From: Flammeovirgaceae bacterium
GTDB taxonomy: Bacteria; Bacteroidota; Bacteroidia; Cytophagales; Cyclobacteriaceae
Assembly: GCA_020635915.1 (NCBI GenBank)
Contig: JACJYU010000001.1
Span: forward strand, 868,001-932,000
Reading direction: 5' to 3'
Length of the DNA stretch: 64,000 bases
Of this stretch, positions 33,813 to 42,835 are shown piece by piece. The translations under genes and the position numbers were made by a program. How positions within the stretch are numbered: position 1 is the first letter of the stretch; each line of letters begins with the position of its first letter. Below the pieces are notes generated by a model. It was not told the DNA's origin and did not search any database. It was given only the letters and a program-made list of their open reading frames with translations.

Positions 33813-36116
33813 ATGGTCAGGCTATCCACCATCTGGAACAATTTCTTTTACTCCTTTCCCCTGCAATTGTTGTTCAACAATATCAAGAGGAACCATGTGC
33901 TCCTGCTGTGTTGGGTTTTGTTGATCGCCATGATCACGGGCAATTTTGGCAAATACCTAGGCATCCCCTATCTCTTCCTGGACCCCGAATACATGCACAA
34001 GGTAAATTTCAAAAGCTTTTTTATCATTGGGGCCGTCCTCTCCGGGTTTGTGGTGGCCTTCCAAATCACCTGCTACATCAATGACGGCCACCGCTTCTCG
34101 TTTGTAGGCACTTTGCGCAAGCCCTTTACCAAGTTTGCGCTCAACAACAGCATCCTTCCCATTGTGTTCCTCGCCATCTACATACAGCAGATCATTAGCT
34201 TTCAGGTGAGCAACCAGGACAGTACGCCCCAAAGCCTGTTGATGGGCATGTTGGGCCTGCTTCTCGGCTTTGTGGTGTTCACTTCTTTTTATTTTGTGTA
34301 TTTCTGGTTTACCAATAAGGACATATTCAAATACGTGATCTGTAGGTTGGATGAAAAGCTCAAGCAAAATGTGCGGGTGACACGCGCCAGCGCCATGAAA
34401 AAACTGGACATCGCCCGCAAAAAGCAAATCCGTGTGGACAATTATTTTGATTATGACCTGAAGTTCAAAAAAGTAGACGACAACAATTTCTATGACAGGC
34501 AAACCATCTTGCAGGTATTCGACCAGAACCATTTCAACCTTATTGTCATCCAGTCGTTGATACTGGCGTTGGTGCTGGTATTGGGCATTTTCAAAGACAA
34601 CCCCGTGTTCCAATTGCCGGCAGCCGCCAGTTTCATTATCCTATTGACCATCCTGGTGATGTTGGCAGGCGCGTTTTCCTACTGGTTTGGCTCCTGGGCC
34701 GGCACGGCCAGCCTGGTTGTCTTTTTGTTTTTCAATTACCTCGCTGGGCAGGACTTTTTCTCCAAACCCGAAAAAGCCTTTGGCCTGAATTATGAGTTGC
34801 CACCGGCAGAATACTCCGTTCAGGAATTAAAAAAAATGGCCTCCCCCGAAATCATCGCCCATGACAAGGCCATTACCTTAAACATACTCAACAACTGGCG
34901 AAAAAAATTCCCGGAAGAAAAAAAACCAAAAATGGTCTTTATGGCCGTGAGTGGTGGCGGCAAGCGTGCGGCCCTGTGGACCATGACGGCATTACAAACC
35001 ATTGACAGCCTTACCCATGGCGAGGCAATGGAGAAAACCGTATTGATTACCGGGGCGTCCGGTGGCCTGATTGGCGCCAGTTTTTACCGCGAGCTTAAGC
35101 TCAGGCAAAAGCTGGGGGGGGCTGTGGACCCCAACTCGGTCGACCATCGGATAAGCATTTCCAACGACAACCTCAACCCGTTGATTTTTAGTTTTTTGGC
35201 CAATGGCATCTTCCTTGGCCTTACAAAATTTGAGTATGCCGGGCAAACCTATGTAAAGGACCGCGCCTTTACTTTTGAAAATGAACTGGACGAGATCACC
35301 AGCAAAATGATGGACAAAAACATCAGTGACTATCGCAAGCCGGAGAGGGAATCCATCATCCCTATGCTGGTCCTGACCCCCATCATCACCAATGATGGCA
35401 GGAAGTTGTACATCAGCCCACAGCCGGTAGGTTACCTCAACTCCGAGGTATTGAATGTTCCCGGTTATGAGGAGAACAAGATAAGCGGCATTGATTTTGG
35501 CAAACTTTTTAAAGACCACATGAGCGACAGCCTTCGGTTCCTTTCGGCCCTGCGGATGAGTGCCACCTTTCCTTACATCACGCCTAACACCACATTGCCC
35601 ACCACCCCCTCCATTGAGATTATGGATGCCGGTGTTTCCGATAATTTTGGCTTGTCCACGACCGTAAGGTTCATGTATGCCTTTAAAGATTGGATCAATG
35701 AAAACACGTCAGGGGTGATCATCCTCTCCATCAGGGACTCCCCCAAGTTGGCCGAAATCCCCCCGCAACGGGGCCAGACTATCATTGACAACATTACGCA
35801 GCCCATCAGCAACGTGTACAACAACCTCGAAAATTTCCAGGACATAAAAAACGATGCGTTGATTGGCCAATCCACTGCATGGCTTTCCATACCGTTGGAG
35901 CGGATTGAATTGCAGTATGAGTCGGGCAACGATTACGTTCCCATACTGCAGCAGATGGACAGCATACGGCAAAACAACGCCAGGGCCTCCCTCAGCTGGC
36001 ACCTCACCATGCGCGAAAAACAAAGCGTGATGGGCAACATCCACTCTGCCACCAATAGCGCGGAGTTGGAAAAACTGAGGAAGCTGCTTGACGATGCCCC
36101 GAAGGGGCAACCATAA
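33813..36116 (+). CDS. Membrane-anchored patatin-like phospholipase
   Basis: The 767-residue protein joins two parts. Residues about 25-320 hold six or seven hydrophobic helices with a charged loop near 180-240. Residues about 370-700 are a patatin-type lipase: the oxyanion loop SGGGKRAA, the nucleophile elbow GASGG (serine in GxSxG), and the catalytic Asp in MDAGVSDNFG, where the family has DGG or DGA. Patatins cleave acyl chains from lipids with a Ser-Asp dyad. The multi-helix N-terminus is unusual compared with soluble bacterial patatins. Divergent from the helicase gene; substrate unknown. Confidence 0.85.
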   Translation: MVRLSTIWNNFFYSFPLQLLFNNIKRNHVLLLCWVLLIAMITGNFGKYLGIPYLFLDPEYMHKVNFKSFFIIGAVLSGFVVAFQITCYINDGHRFSFVGTLRKPFTKFALNNSILPIVFLAIYIQQIISFQVSNQDSTPQSLLMGMLGLLLGFVVFTSFYFVYFWFTNKDIFKYVICRLDEKLKQNVRVTRASAMKKLDIARKKQIRVDNYFDYDLKFKKVDDNNFYDRQTILQVFDQNHFNLIVIQSLILALVLVLGIFKDNPVFQLPAAASFIILLTILVMLAGAFSYWFGSWAGTASLVVFLFFNYLAGQDFFSKPEKAFGLNYELPPAEYSVQELKKMASPEIIAHDKAITLNILNNWRKKFPEEKKPKMVFMAVSGGGKRAALWTMTALQTIDSLTHGEAMEKTVLITGASGGLIGASFYRELKLRQKLGGAVDPNSVDHRISISNDNLNPLIFSFLANGIFLGLTKFEYAGQTYVKDRAFTFENELDEITSKMMDKNISDYRKPERESIIPMLVLTPIITNDGRKLYISPQPVGYLNSEVLNVPGYEENKISGIDFGKLFKDHMSDSLRFLSALRMSATFPYITPNTTLPTTPSIEIMDAGVSDNFGLSTTVRFMYAFKDWINENTSGVIILSIRDSPKLAEIPPQRGQTIIDNITQPISNVYNNLENFQDIKNDALIGQSTAWLSIPLERIELQYESGNDYVPILQQMDSIRQNNARASLSWHLTMREKQSVMGNIHSATNSAELEKLRKLLDDAPKGQP

Positions 36117-36137
36117 GGCTTATCTGTTTTTTTATCC

Positions 36138-37340
36138 ATGGCACGGCACCCGCACCACTTTGATTGCATCATTATAGGAAAGGGGCCTATTGGCTCTGCT
36201 GCCGCCAAACACCTTAAAAACTCCTTTGGGGAAGTGGCCATCATTGGCCCAGACGAACCCTTGCATGAAGCCAGCAAGGCCTTGGTTTTTTCCAGCCACT
36301 ATGACCAGTCCCGTGTACAGCGCGTTATTGGCGTGGACCCTGTGTGGACCCGGCTAAACCAACAATCCGCGGCCCGTTATCCACGCCTGGAAAAGGAAAG
36401 CGGCATCCGGTTTCATTACCCTGTAGGGTGCCTTTACATCTCATCGTATGGAAAAGACCATTACTTAAACAATGTGCCCATACAGGCAAGCCAATTCCGG
36501 CTGCCCTATCAGTTTTTCGAAAATGCCGGCCTGGTGCACAAAGCCCTGCCCGACTACGCTTTCCCAAATGGGGCATTCGGCATGTTGGAGCCGGCTCCTT
36601 CCGGCCACATCAACCCCATGCAGTTGATCGCGGCACAACTGAAGGTATTCGAAGGCAAGGGCGGCAAGGTGTACAGGGACACGGTCATCCGTGTGAACAA
36701 AACAGGTGGCCGTTACGCTTTGGGCACAGCAACCGGATTGGAATTTTCCACCAATAAAGTACTGGTGGCAGCGGGAGCATTTTCAAATTTCAACAACCTT
36801 CTGCCGCGCCCCCTCGACCTTGAACTTAAAAGCGAAACGGTTTTGCTGGCACAGGTGGACGAAGAAGAGACCCAACGGCTCTCCCGCCTTCCTTCGTTGC
36901 TTTATGAATTGGACACCGGGGAGGTGGAGGGCATCTACCTGGTGCGGCCTGTACAATACCCGGATGGAAAATATTACCTTAAAATGGGATGCAACCTTTC
37001 CACCGACATCACCTTTGCCAGCCTGGGCCAGGTACAGGAATGGTTCCGGCACGGGGACACCGGGGCGAACGAAAAAACATTACTCAAGACGTTACTGCAA
37101 ATCTTGCCCGGCCTGAAGGCCATCGGGCACAAGGCAAAGCGGTGCATCATCAGCCGTACCCGGCACAGGCTTTGCTACATTGGCCATGGGGGCATGGAAA
37201 ATATTTTTGTGGCCGCAGGCGGAAACGGCTATTCGGCCATGTGCGCTGAGTCATTGGGCGAAGTAGCCGCCCATTTTGTCAGGCATGGCCAGGTTCCGCC
37301 CGAATACCCCGCCAATTCCTTTGAACCGGTATTTACGTAG
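36138..37340 (+). CDS. FAD-dependent oxidoreductase (DAO / sarcosine-oxidase-like)
   Basis: Flavoprotein of 400 residues. The dinucleotide fold is at the N-terminus (CIIIGKGPIGSAAAKHL, about 10-26) and the closing FAD motif near the end (GMENIFVAAGGNGYSAMC, about 351-368). The middle has the DAO-family substrate domain. It most resembles the monomeric sarcosine/N-methyltryptophan oxidase branch of amino-acid oxidases; the substrate is not evident. It lies 21 bases after the patatin gene and 62 before a 2-hydroxyacid dehydrogenase, so the three may share transcripts. Confidence 0.82.
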   Translation: MARHPHHFDCIIIGKGPIGSAAAKHLKNSFGEVAIIGPDEPLHEASKALVFSSHYDQSRVQRVIGVDPVWTRLNQQSAARYPRLEKESGIRFHYPVGCLYISSYGKDHYLNNVPIQASQFRLPYQFFENAGLVHKALPDYAFPNGAFGMLEPAPSGHINPMQLIAAQLKVFEGKGGKVYRDTVIRVNKTGGRYALGTATGLEFSTNKVLVAAGAFSNFNNLLPRPLDLELKSETVLLAQVDEEETQRLSRLPSLLYELDTGEVEGIYLVRPVQYPDGKYYLKMGCNLSTDITFASLGQVQEWFRHGDTGANEKTLLKTLLQILPGLKAIGHKAKRCIISRTRHRLCYIGHGGMENIFVAAGGNGYSAMCAESLGEVAAHFVRHGQVPPEYPANSFEPVFT

Positions 37341-37402
37341 TTAAGTTTCAATGGCCGGTTCGTTTGTAAAAACCCAGGGGTTTATATTTGTGCCTACACA
37401 TT

Positions 37403-38329
37403 ATGGCAATTGTTATTATCAATCCCAAAGGGGTAAGGCCGTGGATCACCGCATTGAAAAAAATAGATCCAGGGCTGGACATCCGCACTTTTCCCAACGA
37501 CACCCACCGCGAAGAAGTGGGTTTTGCGCTTTCATGGCGCCATCCTTATGGCATTTTCAAGGATTATCCCAACTTAAAATGCATTTCATCCATGGGGGCC
37601 GGTGCCGACCATTTGTTGCGGGACCCGGAACTGCCCCCCCATGTCCCCATAGTCCGGTTGGTGGACCCTTACCTGGCACAGGACATGGCGGAATTCGTAT
37701 TGGCCCTTATCATGAACCATTTGCGCGACCTCAACGCCTATAAAATAAAGCAGTTGAAATCCATTTGGAAACCTTCCGGCTACCTGAGGATAAAAGAGGT
37801 AAGGGTGGGGATCATGGGCGTTGGCGCCATAGGCAAAACCGTGGCCACCGGGTTGCAAAAAGCCGGGTTCAATGTAATTGGCTGGGCCCGTACGGACAGG
37901 GAGGAACCTGGGATGGACATTTACCACGGGCAAAAAGGACTTCCGCGGTTTTTGTCACAAACCGATATCCTGATTTCCATCCTCCCGCTCACCCCCCAAA
38001 CAAAAGGCATCCTCAACAAGAAAACACTTGGTTTGTTGCCCAAGCATGCATTTGTGATAAACGTGGGCCGTGGCGAGCAGATAGTGGAAGAAGATTTATT
38101 GCAGTTCATTTCAGAGGGGCACCTATCCGGTGCCAGCCTGGACGTGTTTTCCGAAGAGCCCCTTCCCAAAACCAGCAAGCTTTGGGGACACCCGCGGGTG
38201 AACATAACGCCCCATATCGCCAGCCTGACCAACCCCGCTTCCGTAGCGCCCCAGATCGTGGAAAACTATCACAGGATGAAAGAAGGAAAGCCTTTGCTCA
38301 ATACCGTTTCAAGGCAAAGGGGATATTGA
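37403..38329 (+). CDS. D-2-hydroxyacid dehydrogenase (glyoxylate/hydroxypyruvate reductase A-like)
   Basis: NAD(P)H-dependent reductase of 2-oxoacids such as glyoxylate or hydroxypyruvate. I start it at the ATG at 37403 (MAIVIINPKG), giving 308 residues; a GTG 15 bases upstream is less likely. Visible are the Rossmann motif GVGAIGKTVATGL (about 139-151), the catalytic-domain Arg in NVGRGEQIVEEDLL, the Glu in the second signature, and the catalytic His in ITPHIASLT. The hinge and short N-terminal domain fit the GhrA branch. Its end is 13 bases from the convergent ccoS stop. Confidence 0.87.
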   Translation: MAIVIINPKGVRPWITALKKIDPGLDIRTFPNDTHREEVGFALSWRHPYGIFKDYPNLKCISSMGAGADHLLRDPELPPHVPIVRLVDPYLAQDMAEFVLALIMNHLRDLNAYKIKQLKSIWKPSGYLRIKEVRVGIMGVGAIGKTVATGLQKAGFNVIGWARTDREEPGMDIYHGQKGLPRFLSQTDILISILPLTPQTKGILNKKTLGLLPKHAFVINVGRGEQIVEEDLLQFISEGHLSGASLDVFSEEPLPKTSKLWGHPRVNITPHIASLTNPASVAPQIVENYHRMKEGKPLLNTVSRQRGY

Positions 38330-38342
38330 AAGTGCAGAGGGC

Positions 38343-38519
38343 TTATTGTGGACGGTGACCGTCTTTCTTTGATTGCTTTTTCTTGTCGTCAAACAACATC
38401 CTTACGGAAGGCCCATAGGTATCATCGTATTGGCCGTTTTTCATGCTCCAGATAAACCCACCCAGGAACAGGAGCGCGATGGCAAGGCTGATGCAGATCA
38501 AGAGGACGATGATACCCAT
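38343..38519 (-). CDS. ccoS: cbb3-type oxidase assembly protein CcoS
   Basis: A 58-residue protein with one N-terminal membrane helix (GIIVLLICISLAIALLFLGG), the short motif FIWSMKNGQYDD, and a basic tail. The motif GQYDD after the helix is the CcoS signature. It is needed for maturation of cytochrome cbb3 oxidase. The ATG at 38519 overlaps the 3' end of ccoI by 22 bases, so the two genes are translated together. The oxidase genes ccoN, O and P do not follow; the next gene is convergent. Confidence 0.88.
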   Translation of the reverse strand: MGIIVLLICISLAIALLFLGGFIWSMKNGQYDDTYGPSVRMLFDDKKKQSKKDGHRPQ

Positions 38520-40927
38520 TCCAATTTCTTTTTGGCCATGAGGTTGACCATAAAGGTAGTAAAGGCCACCACCGATATGCTACTGATGGGCATTAATATT
38601 GCGGCCACCAGCGGGGTAAGGTGCCCGGTAACGGCAAACGACAGTCCCACCACGTTGTAAAGAAGTGAAATCAGGAGGCTCACCTTTAAAATGGCCAGTG
38701 CCGATTTCGACAAGCCCAGGAAAACATGCAGCTTGTCCAATTGCGCCCCCTCCAAAATCCCGTCCGAAGAGGGTGTGAAAACCCCTGTATCGTCAGCAAT
38801 GGCAATCCCTACGTGGCTTTGCTTCAAGGCACCGGCATCGTTCAGGCCATCGCCCAGCATCATCACCGTATTCCCATTTTCTTGCAAGCCGGAAATAAAA
38901 TCAAGTTTGTCCTGCGGGGCCTGGTTGAATTTCAAAATGGCGGAAGGGTGAAAAATGGATTTCATTTTCCCCTCTTCGGCAGGGCCATCGCCCGAAAGCA
39001 TGGCCTTGACCCTGGTGCCCAGTGCCGGCACTAGTTTTTCGATTCCCGGACGCATGGCGTTGCCTATTTCAAAAAATCCCTTCTGCACACCGTTGATGGC
39101 CACATACACCCTTGACACGCCCTGCAGTTCCAACCTTTTGGCCCCGGCAAAAGCTGCCGACCCCAGCCGTATGGCCATGTCCCCGACTTTTCCCTCCACA
39201 CCTTTCCCGGGAAACTCTTCAAAATATTCCGGCAACCTCAGTTCATCCCCATTGAGGTTTTTTGCAATAAGCATGCTCAGCGGGTGGGTGGAACAAGTGG
39301 CAACAGACTTTACGTTCCTGCGTTCTTCGCCATTGAGGGCACCGTCCCACACGATGCTGTCCGAACCATGTGTCAGGGTACCTGTTTTGTCAAACACAAT
39401 GGCGTCCACATTTGCCATTTCCTCCACCACGTCCGCATTTTTCAGGTAGAGGCCGTGGTTTCCAAATGCCCGCAACATGCTTCCATAGGTAAAGGGCGCG
39501 GCCAGGGCCAACGCACAAGGGCAGGCCACCATGAGCACGGCCGTCACGATAAGCCAAACACGGCTGGCATCCATCCAATACCAATAAAGGCCAGTGGCCA
39601 GCGCCAGGGCCAATACCGTCCAGGTGAATACCTTGGCCACTTTGTCCATTAGGGTTTGGTAATTGTGCCTATCCGGTTTGTTAAAGGCATCGTTGTTCCA
39701 CAGGCTGGTGAGGTGGCTCTGCGAAGTTTTCTTGATAAGGGTCAAAATGGCCGGTTGGCCCATTACCCTGCCGCCAGCGTACACCCGTTCCCCGGCCACC
39801 ACCTTTACAGGACTGGCCTCTCCCGTTACAAAACTATAGTCCACGTAGGCGGAATCATTTATCAATAAACTATCGGCCGGCACAATCTCTTTATTGCGGA
39901 TCCGCACGTGGTCGCCCTCAACCAGTTGATGGACGACACAGGCTTTCCATCCATCGTTTTCCTTTCTGTAAACCGCCAATGGAAAATAAGACTTATAATC
40001 ACGGTCAAAGGCAAGGCTCTCATACGTTTTGCCCTGGAACCAACGGCCAATAAGTAGGAAGAACACCAGTCCTGCCAAAGAGTCCATATACCCCGCCTCG
40101 GCATACAGCAAAATATCGGATACGCTCCTCACAAACAACACGGAAATACCCAAGGCAATGGGCACGTCAATATTGACCTGCTTTTGTACAAAGCTTTTCC
40201 AGGCGGAAATGAAATAATCCTGTGCACTGTACAGCAGTACGGGCAGCGCCAATACAATATTCAGATAAGAAAACAATGTGCGCAAGTTGCCTTCCAGGTG
40301 GTCAATGCCCAGGTATTCGGGAAAACTTAGCAGCATGATATTGCCGAAGCAAAAGCCTGCCACTGCCAAGTGCACGATAAGGCGTTGGTTTGGTTTCTTT
40401 TTTGAAGGCCCCTCCCCTGCCTCAAGGCTGATCAGTGGCTTGTACCCGGTAGAAGCGAGCAATGCGGCCACATGGCCCAAAGAAATTTTTTCGGCATTAA
40501 AATCGACCAGCAAGGTTTTTTTTGCAAAATTCACCTCCGACTTTAGCACCCCGCTGTTGAGCCGGTTGAGGTTTTCAAGCAGCCAGATGCAACTGATGCA
40601 GTGAATAGCGGGCACATAAAACCGCACGCGGCTTATCCCATTGACCTCAAACAGAAGCAGTTTTGAAGATACCTCAGGGTCGTCCAGGTAAGCGTAGGAA
40701 TGATCTGTGCCAGCCTCCAAGCGGACCCCCGGGCTGGCCTCGTAATCGTAATAGGCACCCAGGTCATTTTCATGGAGTATTTCGTAGACGGTCTTGCACC
40801 CATAGCAACAGAAGGCCTTGCCATCGGTAAGGAAATCCCCTTCCCGGCAAAGCTGGCCACAATGGAAACAGGGCACCTCCTGCGTTTTGGCACGAGTGCC
40901 CTCGATAATGGACTGACCGCGTTCCAT
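38498..40927 (-). CDS. ccoI: Copper-translocating P1B-type ATPase CcoI/FixI
   Basis: Membrane ATPase that supplies copper for cbb3 oxidase assembly. The 809-residue protein has an N-terminal Cys cluster (Cys 20, 23, 27, 40, 41, 44; the FixI-type zinc-ribbon-like domain), an HMA-like domain with HCISCIW near 109-115, eight membrane helices, the ion-path motif CPC about residue 467, phosphorylation motif DKTGTLT about 513, and GDGLNDAGAL. This domain order is CcoI rather than CopA. It is followed by ccoS (overlap) and preceded by a universal stress protein gene, 27 bases upstream. Confidence 0.93.
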   Translation of the reverse strand: MERGQSIIEGTRAKTQEVPCFHCGQLCREGDFLTDGKAFCCYGCKTVYEILHENDLGAYYDYEASPGVRLEAGTDHSYAYLDDPEVSSKLLLFEVNGISRVRFYVPAIHCISCIWLLENLNRLNSGVLKSEVNFAKKTLLVDFNAEKISLGHVAALLASTGYKPLISLEAGEGPSKKKPNQRLIVHLAVAGFCFGNIMLLSFPEYLGIDHLEGNLRTLFSYLNIVLALPVLLYSAQDYFISAWKSFVQKQVNIDVPIALGISVLFVRSVSDILLYAEAGYMDSLAGLVFFLLIGRWFQGKTYESLAFDRDYKSYFPLAVYRKENDGWKACVVHQLVEGDHVRIRNKEIVPADSLLINDSAYVDYSFVTGEASPVKVVAGERVYAGGRVMGQPAILTLIKKTSQSHLTSLWNNDAFNKPDRHNYQTLMDKVAKVFTWTVLALALATGLYWYWMDASRVWLIVTAVLMVACPCALALAAPFTYGSMLRAFGNHGLYLKNADVVEEMANVDAIVFDKTGTLTHGSDSIVWDGALNGEERRNVKSVATCSTHPLSMLIAKNLNGDELRLPEYFEEFPGKGVEGKVGDMAIRLGSAAFAGAKRLELQGVSRVYVAINGVQKGFFEIGNAMRPGIEKLVPALGTRVKAMLSGDGPAEEGKMKSIFHPSAILKFNQAPQDKLDFISGLQENGNTVMMLGDGLNDAGALKQSHVGIAIADDTGVFTPSSDGILEGAQLDKLHVFLGLSKSALAILKVSLLISLLYNVVGLSFAVTGHLTPLVAAILMPISSISVVAFTTFMVNLMAKKKLEWVSSSS

Positions 40928-40954
40928 GAGGTTCGTTTAGAGGGTAAATCTAAA

Positions 40955-41788
40955 TCATTTCGTCTTCCACGTCCAAATGGGGCATTCAATGTGGTTGACA
41001 ACGTCTTCGGCTATGCTTCCGCCCATCAGGTGGTTCAGGCCCTTGCGCCCATGGGTGGCCATGGCCACCATATCGCCATTTACTTCTTTAATGAAGTTTG
41101 CCACCCCCCGTTCCTCGTTCAAATCGTTGTACACATTTAATGTATAGTCCTTTAGCATGAAACGCTTTGCAAAGTCCTTCATCTGTTGGCGGGTGTCCAC
41201 ATCAGGCCTGAAGTTGGCCGGGGTGTTGACGTTGAGCACGTGCAGCTTTGCCTTAAAAAATGCCTGCAATGCCTTTACCTTCATGGTCAGCTCTTCTTCG
41301 CCATCCCCAAGTGTGGTGGGGAACACAATGTTTTTGATGGACGAGGCCTTTACGGATTTTTTTATGGCCATGACGGGAACGGGCGACCACCGCACGATTT
41401 TTTCCGTGTTCGACCCCACAAAAAATTCCTTCAATCCCGATGCCCCCTTGGTGCCCATGATGATAAGGTCTGCTTTTTTGTCTTTGGCAAACTGGCTAAT
41501 GGTAGGGGTGGGCGCACCATACTGAATGAAGGTGGACACCTTTGGCCCTTCTTTAGCCCACTTGCTTATCATCTTGGCAAAATCCTTGTCGGCCTGTTGC
41601 TTCATTTCATCCAAAAAGGTGCCCTCATAAGAAAACGTGGGCATCATTATATTCTCATGGATAACGGGCAGTTCCACCACATTAAGCAACAGCACTTCGC
41701 CTTTGCTCTGGTTGGCCACCTCCACGGCAAACTTGAACGCCTGTACTGCAGAATCGGAAAAATCGCATGGGACCAATATCTTTTTCAT
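40955..41788 (-). CDS. Tandem universal stress protein
   Basis: Cytoplasmic protein of 277 residues with two UspA domains. The first begins MKKILVPCDFSDSAVQAF and has the nucleotide-binding loop IMGTKGASGLKEFFVGSNTEKIV near 117-139 (seen in parts); the second ends in MATHGRKGLNHLMGGSIAE, a Gly-rich ATP-loop variant. I chose the ATG at 41788; the open frame upstream lacks homology. USP genes beside ccoI/ccoS are common in Bacteroidetes, and both kinds are typical low-oxygen genes. A -7 element and an Fnr-like palindrome lie upstream. Confidence 0.88.
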   Translation of the reverse strand: MKKILVPCDFSDSAVQAFKFAVEVANQSKGEVLLLNVVELPVIHENIMMPTFSYEGTFLDEMKQQADKDFAKMISKWAKEGPKVSTFIQYGAPTPTISQFAKDKKADLIIMGTKGASGLKEFFVGSNTEKIVRWSPVPVMAIKKSVKASSIKNIVFPTTLGDGEEELTMKVKALQAFFKAKLHVLNVNTPANFRPDVDTRQQMKDFAKRFMLKDYTLNVYNDLNEERGVANFIKEVNGDMVAMATHGRKGLNHLMGGSIAEDVVNHIECPIWTWKTK

Positions 41789-41820
41789 TTTGAGGGTATT
41801 TTTTGGGGTTTGACGTATTC

Positions 41821-41887
41821 CAAAAGTACCCAACTCCCCCACAAACCAATATGACCGCAATCAACCAAAACCATGATTGAAGTCATG
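41821..41887 (-). promoter_or_regulatory. Candidate promoter and Fnr-like box upstream of the stress-protein/ccoIS genes
   Basis: On the minus strand TACTTTTG (41821-41828) matches TAnnTTTG, with TTG 18 bases upstream (41847-41849). Farther upstream, ATGATTGAAGTCAT (41873-41886) is an inverted repeat of the form TGA-N6-TCA, near the Fnr consensus TTGA-N6-TCAA. Its centre is about 63 bases from the predicted transcription start, a position used by class I activators. The promoter is plausible; the box is a pattern match. Confidence 0.4.
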
Positions 41888-41905
41888 CCTGCCCTCAAAA
41901 CCCTG

Positions 41906-42799
41906 CTATAATAGGATGCCCAGGCCAAAAAGGAGGACAAACAACAAGGTGGACAACGCCATTTGCCGCAATAAGGGGTCCAATTCTGCCGGTGGCCTTC
42001 TGGATACGGACACCCCGTTCCTCACAAAAAAAGGAATGGCGGCCAGGAAAAGGAGCTGTGATGGCCGGGCATAGTTTATAAGGGTGAACAGTGTGGCGCT
42101 CAAAAGCCCACCCCCTATCAATGCCCAATGGTATGCCACCGCCCTGCCTTTGCCCATCCGCACCGGCAGCGAAAACTTTCCGGCCTTTCTATCGGACTCC
42201 ATGTCGCGGATATTGTTGATGTTCAAAACGCCCATTGAGAAAAAGCCACAGCTCAACGCAGGGAGCAAATGGTCCCAACGAATGGTTTGTGCAAACAAGT
42301 AAAGCGGGCCCAGCACGCCCACGATCCCAAAAAAAACCAGAACGGAAAAATCGCCCATGCCCAGGTACCCGTATGGCTTTTTGCCCACTGTGTACGCAAT
42401 GGCGGCCAGGATGCTAAGGATGCCCAGGCCGAAAAAAAACAGCAGTGCCCGCACGTTGCCCCCCAATGAGATTTTCAACAACCAGATACCGCTTGTCAGG
42501 CACAGCACCACAAACACGACCAATGCTTTTTTCATGGCCGTCCTGGTGATCAAGCCCGACTGTACGGCACGCATGGGCCCAATCCTGCCGTGGTGGTCCG
42601 CACCGTTCACGGAGTCGCCATAGTCGTTGGCCAGGTTGCTAAGGACTTGCAACAAAATGGTGGTGAGGGCACACAACAAAAAGATGTCCCACTGGAAGGC
42701 CCCCAGGGAGGCTGCCAGAAAAGTGCCCATGCCAATGCAGGAAAGTGCCAGCGGCAGCGTGCGTGGCCTAAAAGCGGTTATCCAGGCTTTGGTTTGCAT
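41906..42799 (-). CDS. menA: 1,4-dihydroxy-2-naphthoate prenyltransferase
   Basis: Membrane enzyme of menaquinone synthesis that joins the polyprenyl chain to dihydroxynaphthoate. From the ATG at 42799 it has 297 residues and about eight hydrophobic helices. The UbiA-type Asp-rich motifs are NLANDYGDSVNGAD (about 67-80) and NNIRDMESDRKAGK (about 193-206). The start chosen is MQTKAWITAFRPRTLP, the family beginning; upstream frame is excluded. The quinone made here is the likely acceptor for complex I and PyrD. Confidence 0.92.
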   Translation of the reverse strand: MQTKAWITAFRPRTLPLALSCIGMGTFLAASLGAFQWDIFLLCALTTILLQVLSNLANDYGDSVNGADHHGRIGPMRAVQSGLITRTAMKKALVVFVVLCLTSGIWLLKISLGGNVRALLFFFGLGILSILAAIAYTVGKKPYGYLGMGDFSVLVFFGIVGVLGPLYLFAQTIRWDHLLPALSCGFFSMGVLNINNIRDMESDRKAGKFSLPVRMGKGRAVAYHWALIGGGLLSATLFTLINYARPSQLLFLAAIPFFVRNGVSVSRRPPAELDPLLRQMALSTLLFVLLFGLGILL

Positions 42800-42835
42800 C
42801 GAAACAAAGGTAACACTTCCAGAACTGCCCTTCAA

